A program made the position numbers and the translations under genes. Shown here one piece after another: positions 10,317 through 22,600 of a stretch of 64,000 nucleotides of DNA (the first letter of the stretch is position 1; each line of letters opens with the position of its first letter). The notes under the pieces are model-generated. The model was not told the origin of the DNA. It searched no databases and saw nothing but the letters and a program-made list of their open reading frames with translations. Origin of the DNA: Enoplosus armatus (lineage: Eukaryota > Chordata > Actinopteri > Centrarchiformes > Enoplosidae); contig NC_092196.1 of the NCBI RefSeq assembly GCF_043641665.1, forward strand, positions 17,585,692 through 17,649,691. Direction: 5' to 3'.

Positions 10317-13300
10317 AAGGATCCAGTCCGTGGCATTGACACAGCAGACTCTGTTGAACCTCTGACACTATGCAGACACGTGTTAAAGCATCGCTGATGT
10401 TTGAGTTATGAGTTATCTCTGTGCCTGAAAATGTAATACGCAACTGTCAACTCTATATTTGAATGTGCCGCTAATTCTGAATAATGAAGCCAGTGAGGTC
10501 GCCCCCCCACCACCACCCTGACCCCTTACCGCCATGTGTCGACATAAATCAGTCCGATGGCCTTCAACCCACCACGTCTTAGCAGCTTTTTAATCCTTCC
10601 TTACATCAAATGGAAAACACAGTTTTGTCATTTGCAGAGTGGAGGGAAGTGAGTTCAGAGGTTTTGTGTCATGTGGTGTCACAGGACTACTTGTTTGCTC
10701 CTACAGATAAAGTGGTAAATGTGGTCTTTGAGCCTGTTAGTTTTCAGATAATCTATGTTTGAATCAGACAAGTGCACATATGGAGAAATACATTCGTTGC
10801 CACAGACGTCCCCGGTGGTGTTTGTGGATTTGATTTCAGAGAGCTTGTCTGCGGTGTTCTTAACTCTGGAGTTCTGCGGACGCAGCAATTAGTTTCTTGT
10901 GAGAAGAAACAGTTTGCCTGCGTACGCTGAGGATTTACACAAACTAAATCCATAACTTGACTTTATGGGTTTGGACTGAAGCTATGAGTTCACAGGTTGC
11001 ACATGTGCTGTGCAGACAGTCAACATCAATTGTCTTGGTTAGCCCGCATGGGTTCACAAGACACCACAAACTCATAAAAAAACAGATCCAGGATGCAGTT
11101 TGTTCATAAGAGGTCTGACTGGGATTTAGACCTCTCTGAGTCCCCAAACAAACGCTATGTGGAATAACAAAGTGTGCATTCACTTTCTCTGAAAAACCTT
11201 TTCAAATCAAATGTGCCTAAATTGTCTATATATTACGTTTTAATGAAGATTGGACCCCAAACATTGAGAAAGTAAAGCCAAGGTCAAATCAGATTTACAG
11301 ACTTTCATGACTGCAACTAAATTCATAAATCACTGACAAAACACGTCCTGTACATTCTGGAGAAATCAGAATAAATACGAATTAAATAGTCAATCTTGCC
11401 TTCTTTTCGAGGCTTTTGAGACAAAGTTAGCAAACTTAGACACATCAAAAATGTTTCATGCACGCCAGAATATTTAAATCACAGCTCACACAGCTCAGAC
11501 AATCTGGTTTCCTCCTGAATATTCTGTATATATCTGCCAACTTCAGACGCCGGAGGAGGAATCCCAGCGACTAAAGACCTTTGGCTTCCACATAAGCGAG
11601 ATGCAACTTGTAAATCGGGGCCGTAACTGTTTAATATACAAGCTAAAAGTGAAATAATGTCATTAACAATGTTAATTGTTTCACAACCCAGATGTTAAAC
11701 TTGTGATAGCTGATCAATTACTATTACTTACTCAATTACGTAGATCCGAACAATTACTTCGTCACTGTGTGGTCACATCCAGCTTATTAATGAGTGAGTG
11801 ATTGATGCACCATTCATTCTGAAAGACAAAGAGAATGTGAGAACTGAATGCTGCTTACTTTCAGCTGAATACAAAGAGGCTGCTTTGCTTTCATGTTCAA
11901 ACATGCGCTGTCCAAAAACCATTGGCAGCAATCGTGCATTTCAAAATAACACTCAGTTCTAATCCTTTTTCTGGGGAATCTGTTCTCAGATCAGACGCTG
12001 TGAGTCACAACTCCAAAGTACAGTCATTTTTTTTGTCAGGTTTTCCTCAGATCGTCTTTAAACTCTGAGGTTGGGATGTCATCATTCTCATTAAAGGCTG
12101 GGCCTCACATTAAGGGACTGGACTGCCCTACTTGCTGCCTGAGCCGTCTCGTGGGGACAGCTGTGGGACAGAATTGAGAAAATTAAAATTTCCTGTCACC
12201 GGTTTCATTTCAACAACACCCTTAAGTGTCTATCTTTATGCAAGTGCAGAATCAGTGCTAGCTGGCTCTCGTGACAGTTGTTATGCCGAGAGAAACGTGA
12301 ACCGTGTCCCAGGAGGAGCTGGTATGTGGGCCTGAGTGAAGAGGACTCATGCAGACACAATCTATTACTGACCAGCTGATATGGTGATTTTCTTTCTGAT
12401 CCCCCCAACCCCCCGCTGCTCACAGTGTCGGTACACCCTCAGAGAAATATACCTTATGGGACTGATTTGAATGTTTATTGTTTTCTCGCTGCTGAAACAG
12501 CAGAAGCCTTTTTTAGTTTTTGCTTTTTGCCAGTTGTCCACACATGGAGCTGTTTGTTGGTATGGTAGCAGCATGCCTGGAGGGATGGCGAAGTCGTTCT
12601 ATTGGTCCACTTGGTCCACTTGGCCTGTTAGTCCACTACTCTGGACCACAGTGAAACATCTCAATCATTAAATAGATTGCCATGAAATTTTGTCCAGACA
12701 TTCATGATCCTCCGAGGATGAACCCTAAAGACTCTGATGGCTGCCTGACTTTTCCTCTAGCTCCACCAGCAGGTCAAACGTTTTACTTATCCCGTGATCC
12801 TGTTATCTCAACATCTACCTGATGGATTGGCATCAACATTCGTGGCTCCCAGATGATGATGATGATGATGAACCCTGGTGATTCTCTGACTTTTCCTCTA
12901 GCGCCACTATGAGGTTCACATTTGTGCTTTTAGGTAAAATGTCTTAACAACTGTTCAGTGGATTGTCATGAAAGTTGGTAAACACATTCATGTCCCCCAC
13001 AGGATGAAGTGTCATCACTTTGGGATCCCTTAGCTTTAGATATAGTGTCATCATTAAAGTCATAATATTTTAATCTGTCCAATACTTTAGTTTATGACCA
13101 GATACCGACATTCCCATCAGCCTCAGTTGTACTTGTGTTTTTGTGATTTTTGGCGAAGGTTTGCATGCTAAGATGCTAATCTAAGATGGCAAACATATCT
13201 GCTTTACATCAGCATGTTAGCATTGCCAATGTGAGCATGTTAGCATGCTGATGTTAGCATTTAGCTCAAAGCATTGCTGTGCTAAAATATAGCCTCTATA

Positions 13301-16300
13301 GACTCTTAGTCTTGCTTTAAACTTTCTTTCCTCTGCAACATTTTCTACTTCTGCTGCTCTTCTACTTTTTCTTTTGTGCCGCGTTGAGATGCTTTCATTA
13401 CAACACATCAGCATGGTTGCTAGCCGGTCGGCATGCGGGGCTTTGACCATCTGATGAAGTGGATGTCAACCAGATTTCCAGCAGGAGACGATGAAAAGAA
13501 AACACGATTCGAAGACTCATCCCTCCGTTTACACCCTCATGAATGGGCTTTCAGAAGCGTTTAGTGTATCAAAATGTGAATGTGCATTGAAAGACGTGGA
13601 TTGGCCCACGCTCGCAGACTTGTGTTCTGTCGCGGTTAGATATTAAAACGATGCTGGTAGGAAAGCAAGAATTTGGTTGCGGCCGGAGAGGCAATAATAA
13701 AAGGTGAAGCAGTGGGTTGAGATAGAGGCAGTTAAGGCTGTTTGGGCAGCATAGCGTGGTCAGTGACCTGCAGTTAATCGGGTCCATGTGCTCTGCTTGT
13801 GGGAATGCCTTGCATGTGGTAACAGCTTGGAAAAACAGGCTTGTTATGGATGGAGGGCTAGAAGGGGGATTTCTTTGTGTTCGACCCTGATGGGGAAGAA
13901 TCCACAGCTCCATTTGGTTTCTAGTCAGGGGGGGGGAGGGGGCTGAGAGCAGTTTCTGTTGTGCTATAGCTTTGGGGGCCCTCGGAGGAGCGAGTTGGCA
14001 CCAACAGTATGAGGACTGTGATTTAAGAGAAAGATGCCAACTGTGTGTGGACAAATCTTCAGGGGTGAGCAGAAGAGACTAAGCCATGAAGAACAATTTG
14101 ACAAGAGTAAGAGTTTGTTTAGACTTCTCCTTTGAACAGTCCTGAAAGAGAAAGCAGCTCTGTGAGAGGTCCCATTCATCCCTGCAATAGAAGCAATGAC
14201 GCATAGCTGAACGTTTATTAACACTTGAACTGTAAAGCTGTAGCTGCACATGAAGTTGCTCATATTTTTTCACATTTTATTGTCAATTTTATATTTAAGC
14301 TTCTTGACAGTACTTGCTTTATGTTTTCTACTCACCATGTTTATTATCATGCACCAATATACCAAGGCAAGTTTCTTGTATGTGAAAACCTCCTTGCCAA
14401 TTAACTTCATTCTGATTCATTACTTTGCAGACAAAACAATTTGCTATAACCAGGAGTAAATCTTGTGTAATTTTACTTTTGACTCATGCAAAATGTCCAC
14501 TCCACAGTATTGGATTTCACACTGAGCCTCCTTTGGGTCTCCCATGTTTGAACTTCAGAGAAAATGACTGTGTAAACACTCTGCATACTTTCAACCTCAA
14601 CCCTGCAGTCCAAAAGCATTCTTAGCTTTAAACCAGAACTGCAGATAACAGCTTTGTTCATTGTCAATTATTTTTAACCAATCAACAGTCCAAACTCCAA
14701 CTATATTCAGTGTGCAATGATATAAAAAAGAAAAAACAGCAAATCCTCACCAAAAAGATCTAATGATTAATCACTAATCATGTGTGCTCTATTTTAGTCC
14801 TTATTTAATCAAAACCAGCTCATGTAAAAATGGCCTCATACTTTATCAAAATATTTGGCTTTGTGAACAGTCATAAAACCTTCTTCTTCTTGTTATTTTT
14901 TTACAAGATATAGCACATGCACCAAACAGTACGTAGTTACTCCATGATCCCACATGACTGTTCACTCTCAACTTAAACCTTTATTGTTTGTTTCACCATA
15001 TAGATCCCTCAGGCTTCCTGCTTTCTCCTATAACATGCCCCGATCCTCTCAGTGCTCACAACAAATAATAATCTGCTCTGAGGCTCTGCATTTGTTTTCG
15101 CTTCTTCTATGATTACATTTCCATTGCTGGTAGTAGCTGGGGAGAACTAGTATGAACGGCACAGCCAGGCAAACACTTTCCATACTGCTGTCTGTTGGCC
15201 CGCTGCTGCCCCAAGAGAGACATAAATCTACAAATTATCATGACTGATTCACGTCTCAGCATTCGATTTCTCTCAGCTTTATTCTGAACTTAAAGTACGG
15301 TGTTCATTTTTCAGTCTAGGCTGATAGAAAACGCACAATAAGACACAATAAGTCCCCTTTCAAGACATCCGTGACAGCTTCACTCAGCACACTGAAAACC
15401 GTCTCTATGACCGGTATGAACTTCTGGTCCCAGGTCTGTATATAAAACACAAGCTTGGGTTTAGGGTGTAAGCAGGAAAGTGTTGACTATATTTGTGAGG
15501 TCGGCCGGAGAAATACAACAAGGTCAAGCCAGCAAGGTCTGTTTTCAGGGGGTTTATTGCGGTTGCTTGAGAGTTTGTCATTTTTAAAAGCAATATCCAC
15601 TGCCAAGCTCTTAAAAAAGAAAAAAAAACATTATTAAGTTTGGTGAAGTGGCCGTACTATTGGAAGGTTTGCTCTGAAAGTTTCATGGTGTCTGACTGAC
15701 CACCATGAAGTCTGCGTTTGTGGTTTTGAGGTGAAATGTCTCAACAACTATAAATTGTCATGAAATTTGATAACACATTCATGTCCCTTTACTTTTCAGC
15801 CACCGTGAAGCCAAAATTGTAATCTGTCCAATACTTTGGTTCATGATCAAATACCGACAATCCCATCAGCCTCAGCTGCACTTTGTGTTGTGTGCTAATT
15901 AGCAAAACTTAGCATGCTAACACGCTAAACTAAAATGGTGGACATGATAGCATTATACCTGCTAAACATCAGCATGTTAGCCTTGTCATGGTGAGCATGT
16001 TAGCATTTAGCTCAAAGCTCTGCTGTGGCTTATCACAGCTGGCTGTGGACTCTTGTTGGCCTTACAGACAGCAACAAACAGTCAACTACAACCATCATAC
16101 TCAGAGGTACGTTTTTAGAAACTTTATTGTAATTTACAGTATTTTTTATCATATTCTTACATTTGTGTCTGATACTTTTATGGCCCTTCACTGTAGTTTC
16201 AGCTTTTTTGTAACTTTTTCTTGGCACATCTTTGTGAGAGATAGTCAAAGATGGTCGAGTTAACAGACAGTATGAACTTCTGATGAACCTCATTAGACTC

Positions 16301-16430
16301 ATTACATTAAGCCTGTAAGTCATCACACTAAAACAGCACGAGACCAAGTCAAACTCAACTTGCTGATGACGTCGTGACTCAATTTCAAACTGAATCACTG
16401 CTTATTTTTACATTAAAACTTCCCGTTTTG

Positions 16431-16462
<32 letters not shown>

Positions 16463-16664
16463 TCCAGGGCTGCTGGACAATGAGGACATTCGCATGATGA
16501 TGCAGGGCTCCAACATGGTGAAAGTTCGCTCTCAGAGGTGGCAGAAGAGCCGAAACCTGCGGCTGCTGGAGGACGGACTCACCGTGTGGTGCGAGTCCAC
16601 CAAGAGCTCCCGCAAAGCCAAGGCCCAGCAGACTTGTAAGTACTGCTGAAACTTGGTTTCAACA

Positions 16665-16697
<33 letters not shown>

Positions 16698-19600
16698 CTG
16701 GCTCGAGCAGACTAATCATCAGGAGGGAGGATTTAAGGTGGAAAAGAGGCTGAGCACCAAGTGGAAAAGGGAGTTAGCTGAGGAGAGGGAGGAAAGGGAG
16801 CTCTGAAAGTGAGAGCGCTCATGAATAGGAACTGGTGCTCCACTCTGACAAGAAGGGAAACTTAAGCGATATCAGATTAGGAGCGAAGGGCTTTGCCTGG
16901 AGGGAAACTTATCTACAGGGGAGTAATGTTGAAACAGACCAGCAGGCCTTCCACCAGTCCAGCACAGACCTGGATGTGAGTCAGCGCGCTCATTCAGCCT
17001 GCTTATTGTTCAGAGTTGTTGAGCTGTTTTATCTTGGCTCTATCTCATGCCCTCTCCTCTACTTTGCCTCATTAAAGTGGCTGCTTGTTTCCTTGGTGAG
17101 TGAGGAGACTAATCATGGGCCCTGCAACCTGACTAAATAATAATCACGTGTAATTGATGCACCAATTCATGAAACATGTACCTTGACTTGTGAAGAGTCA
17201 GGTACGGTATGCTGGCTCACTTCTGCTCTGTGAAACTGTCGTGTGAACTGCAGATCAGAAGGGGAAGCTGCTGTGAGCTCACTGATGGTGGTTATCCTGC
17301 GTGACTGGGCTGCCTTAATTATGGGAATGCAATCTCTAATCTTGTCATCTCAAGTCAAAAAACAAGTATATACAAGTAATATAAATGCAATTTTATTCAT
17401 TTATATAAATTTATATCATCTTGCAAATAATAAATCATGATTGGATTGACTATCATGCTTTTAATAATGTTAATATACAACAAAGCCACATAAACTGTTG
17501 CACTATAATTCACTAATGTCATCAATGAACTCAATAAATAATGTTTTATTTCTGTCTTTACCACAAAGAGCACTGTGTTTTTTACTTCATTATCTGATGG
17601 ATGATCAGCCCTGAGTTGTGTCTGCAGTCTTCCTCACAAGCTGCATAAATCCCCAACAACCTCCACAAGGAAGGTAGGGCAGCTTGTATGCAGCCTGAGA
17701 GGCAAAATCCAGGGCAAAAGGAAGACTGCAATTCACTGGTTACTGCTTGTAAAACTTAAAAGCTGTGAGTGCACTGTAATCACTGATGGCGACTCAGATT
17801 ATTAAACATTTTGATCAACTCAGATCTTCTCCCATCTGGATTTTGGCGGTTTAGTGTTTAGTCTTTTTATAAATGAATAAAACTTAAACTGTAAAATTGA
17901 AATTGTGGAAATTGCATGCTTGTTCAATCTTGAGGTTTTGACCTGAGGAGAACGGTTTAAAGCCTTCCGGCTTTTTTGAAGACACGAGGCACAAAGACAT
18001 CAAAGGGTCAGTTCAAACAAATTGAATAAAGAAACCAAAACACTCCCACTTACCCCTGAAGGTCTAAAGTCATGCAAATAGTTTTGGTTTAATTTGCCAT
18101 GCTCTGAAATCTCTACCACTGATACTTGTTCCATTGCTCTCATTCAATGGCTCTTACTGTCTTCCCAGAAATGGAAATAAAGCGATGAAAAGTGGGAGTC
18201 AGCAGTAACCTTTGAAAATGGAAAGAAAAAGGGGAAACGGTGCAAAGCAAAACAAGAAGTGAATTTAATGGTTTTTCATTAAAGCAGATAACAGGAAACA
18301 GAAAAATATTCGATAGAAACTACGAGCTGGCAGGTAGGGTTTCAGTACCTCGCCAGTGGTCGATACGGTAAAACACGAGTCCCACTCATGTGCATTCAGA
18401 TCGCAGCCTGCCATCTTTCTCATTAGCACACAAAAGTATTGTTTATATATATATCTTTTTATATAGACTGTATATTTATCTTCTTTCACCTACTTATATG
18501 TACATAATAGCGTAATATTGCCCTTGTTTGTAGCTGTATTTCTTTTCTGTGTCAGCACATTGAGAGCAACATAAAAACAGAGTCACATTCCTTGTATGTG
18601 TAAACGTACTTGGTCATAAAGTTGATTCTGATTCTGAAATGACAGGAACACAAATGCCTGGAAGAGGCAATAAAACAGGAAGACTGATTGGGGTGATAGT
18701 CATAAAAACAATATCAATCCTGAGAAGACGGTGATTTATGAGGACAGCATTGGCTCTTTTAACCTCAGCAGAGGCATTTCACCTGCCTCGTATTTTCCAT
18801 ATTGACACAGAAAAGGTATTTGAACAACAGATATTTGACTCTGGAGAATGCCAAAGAGCAGGGTATTTATTTAACCTTACATTTTTTTGGAGATAAAAAA
18901 ATGTACTGCGAGGGGGCTAAAGGTGTCAGCTGACATCTCCCCCCACCCTCCCTCTCTTTGTCCCTCTTTTATTTTCTTCCTTGTTGTTTGACCTTTAGCT
19001 CTCCCACCTCTCCTCTGTTGGTGCTGTCCATTCTGATGTTTAATGCTAACCCCCGCTGGCCTTACAGCGGGGTGGATGGGTAGGCAGGTTTGTGGGTCAG
19101 CGGGTGGTGAAGGCCGTCTTGATTGTGCTGCAGCTGTGCCAGAAATAGACACAGAGTGCTCGAGTTGCAGTGTGTAACGCTCCTTACAATGATGACAACA
19201 AGCAGCGCGAGGGGAGATACTGATAATGCCACTCAGGCAGGCTGCTGAGGACCATATCTGTGTGTGTTTAAGCGTGTGTTCGTGTGAGTCCAGGAAGAAG
19301 GCTTGGCTTGGTTCCTCTTTTCCAAGCTCCAGGCGCTTCTCCAGGTCCAGTGTGATCTGACGCCTGTATTTCAGCGCTGTCTTGTGCTCAAAAGCACTTG
19401 GCACAGAATACAACACTTAACACTTCTGCTGTTGCTTTCTAAACCACACACACACACACATGCGCACACATGTCACTTTTGCCATGTCTCTGGGATAACC
19501 ACAGAGGAGGAATGTGGAGTCATTTTGAAGAGGTGGACGGCAGAGGCTTTATGACCTCCAGCAAGAGAATGAGGCTTTTGTCAGGGCAGACACTGCTTAT

Positions 19601-22600
19601 TACCCCACTGAGTGATCACCACTCTGCAGGCATCCCAGTGCACAACTAGACGAGTTCCAGCGCTGAATAAAGTTGTTGTTTTGGGATCAGCTCGTCGCCA
19701 GCGCGTATTTGTGTTTGGCTGTCTTTTCTGGGCATCAAGCGTTGCCCGGACTCACAAGAGCTCCGCAAATACAAGATAAACAGATCACATACAGTTAAAG
19801 AAATGTCAGCCTGTTTGACTCCTCAGACAAAGTGGTAATGTCTGCCTGTCAGTCCACCACTTTGACTGAAATATCTCAACAATTATTGGATGGATTGCCA
19901 CGAAATTTGGTTCGCTCACACACACGGTGCGCAGAGGATGATTCCTAAATACATCATCAGCAAAATTTCCAACGTCAAAATGTAGTGAAAAATGTCCATC
20001 ACAACTTCCAAAAGTGATGTCCTTAAATATCTCCTTTCACCCGACCAACAGTCCAAAACCAATAAAACATTTGATTCACTGTCATATATGATAAAAACAT
20101 CAAATCCTCACATTTGAGAAGCAGCAAATATTTGGCATTTGTGCTTGAAAAATTAGTGAAAGGATTTATCGATTTGATCTCTGCAGACTCTTTTGTTATT
20201 TTTCAAATTCTATTTATCAGCCCTCAAAGTGATGCTGTGCAGCCACCACATTGAGATACTGTGATACTGAAGGTCCTGCTTTCACATGCGTGTCAGTCTG
20301 TGTGCTGTTAAGAGTCATAAAGTAGCAGGTTAAAATTATCCCGTTGAGAAGAAGTACATATTATCTTTTACAATCACGAAGCTATGTCACTCTTGCTTGG
20401 TGGGATTTATGAATCCCTAAAAACACATGACGTTTGACCTTTAGCTGCTGTGCTCCATGTGTTGTGGTGATGTCCTGCCAAAGCTGTGTTTACTCAACAA
20501 CACAAGAACTTTTTTTTTGGTCTGAACTCTTCTTCCCTCTTTTCTATTTCCCCTCTCCTCTCTCAGTCGCAGTGACGGAGGTGGAGTGTGTGCGCGAAGG
20601 CTGCCAGTCCGAGGCGTTGAGGCGTCTGTCTGGGTCGGTGCCGGAGAACCAGTGCTTCACAGTGATCTTCAGAGGAGCCAGGAAGAGCCTGGACCTGCTG
20701 TGCCCCTGCGAGGATGAAGCTCAGCGCTGGGTGCGAGGGCTCCGCACTTTAAAGGAGCACGTGGCCAACATGAGTCAGAATGAAAAACTGGACCAATATC
20801 CTGCCCATTTTCCAATATGCTAGAATAAATATAGTGTAGCTGAGGCAGCACTGTCACATGTGCCATCCCACGTCCACAGCATAGCTAAGGTGAGCAGTAA
20901 TGACTAGATAAGAAAGCTCTGTCTAAATATAGTCCGACTATCACTGTTAATTACGATCCCTCACAGCCAGAGTGTAGCAGTCAGGTAGTGTATAACATTA
21001 AGATCATCTCTGCCTCTCTGTTTATTGCACCCTCTTTCTTCTGTTGATATATTTTTAGCTTTGTGAACATACAAATCATCAGGGCAGTTATCTAGTTTAT
21101 TATGTTTCATACTGTAGACTTTTTGTAGCCTAGGTGATGTTTATCGTAATGGTGTGATGTGTATGTGTGGGCTATCTGCGTTACAGGCAGGTGACAACGA
21201 ACTAAAATTAGTCTCTTCTTGAAAGTGACTCTTTTAGGCTGTAACATTACATTACATTCATTTGGAAGATTTTTTGTTTCCAAAGGGACTTACAATAATT
21301 GCATTCTACCTGCATAGAAACAAGATTTCATCAAAAAATAAGTAAGTGCATCCCTCGCTGTTCAGTGGTGTTTAAAAATGCATTTATTTATAAGAGATCT
21401 TGGTGCTAACAGATCACAATGTTAAACAATGTTGGCATTGACAAAAGATAGATTATACCACTTATTCACTACACACTGCCAGATTATTCTAACTTCTTGA
21501 TTTGGCCAACTCAGACTGCTGAAGCCTCGTATTAGAAATGCATTTTGTCCTGATGATTACAGCAACTAGTAACTCTTTCAATGTTCTTATGGGGAAGTGA
21601 GTGTTGTATTAACATTGTGAACTTCCTTCAAACAAAACCCTCTCAAGTGGGCAGGGAAACATTGGGTGGGACCACATCCCCCTCCAGGGCAAACAATAGG
21701 TGCCAAGTGGTTTATAATAACAAATAAAATCTCTGCAATATGACAGAATGGAGCTCAGTAAAGACTCTCTGATGTCTCTCTGTGTAAGATTTAAGTGTAT
21801 CTCTGCCGTAACTGTTCTAAGACTATAGTCTCTATGTTCTAGTCTGGTTTTATTCCTTAACCCTTCACACTTGGATCCGAGGCTACCTGAGGCGAGCGGA
21901 TCAGAACCAGGACGGCAAGATGAGCTACGATGAGGTCAAACGGCTGCTCCAGATGATCAACATTGACCTGAGTGAGCAGTACGCCCGCTCTTTATTCAAG
22001 GTCAGGGTCATCATGTGTACATTGTGTACGCTCGGCTTGTGGTCAGTAGATGTAATTTATATGAGCTGAATGCTATAAACATAAACAGTAAGAGGAGAGG
22101 GAGGAGCTGCACGGAGATGTAGAGTTGGTGGTATTTTTGCTAGTTAGGATTGTATCAGTTTACTGTGACACCCTGGAGTCTGTGTTCAATTACCAAGCCA
22201 GCGGCAAGCCAACCACCAGCCCCCCTCCTCCTCTTCATCCCTCCCTCTTGTCTTCTCCACAACAAATCATGAGCCTGTTATTTCTTTATGGGGGAATACT
22301 GCCTGCTATGTCCCTCAGCTCTCTATTACAGCTCATTGTTGGTTTTTACGCTCCTTCCCGATGCAATTTGCAACACTGACCCTCCTCAGAGAAGTTTGCA
22401 CAGATGGGTTGTATTATTATGGGGATGCTTTCCCCACAGGGAATTTGAAGCACTCCCAAAATAAAAGCATACTGTGTTTGATATGTGTCTGTCTCTCTCA
22501 GTGTGTGTTCGCATGTTTGACTTTTTTAACTCATCCCTATCCCCTGTACCTCAGAGGTGTGACCGATCCGGCGATGGTCGTCTGGATCATATAGAGATTG

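Larger units (their letters stand above)
9178..16467 (+). other. plcd3: plcd3 intron 1 (7.3 kb)
   Basis: Large first intron with no recognisable exon. It contains (GT)n at 9619-9675 and 10264-10314, a poly(C) run at 9787-9807, two copies of the dispersed GCTAAC-rich family (about 12600-13300 and 15680-16060), and one fragment of a second dispersed family (about 14670-14790). The ORFs inside are short and repeat-derived. Confidence 0.7.
16636..20566 (+). other. plcd3: plcd3 intron 2 (3.9 kb)
   Basis: Starts with a normal gtaagt donor, followed 30 nt later by (GT)n. It holds a non-LTR-like tail (about 18490-18645), a fragment of dispersed family A (about 19860-19950) and a family B copy (about 20000-20195). 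No exon was recognised. Confidence 0.65.

Noticed and set aside
13569..14054. 161-codon minus-strand ORF
   Set aside because: Pro/Ser/Leu-rich chance frame in plcd3 intron 1, without conserved segments.
18877..19416. 179-codon minus-strand ORF
   Set aside because: It lies in plcd3 intron 2. The translation is low-complexity and resembles no family.
20434..20823. Reading plcd3 exon 3 on into the stop at about 20821 as a real C-terminus
   Set aside because: Exon 3 ends at 20795 at the U12 donor; reading further goes into the AT-AC intron and loses the LDHW continuation.
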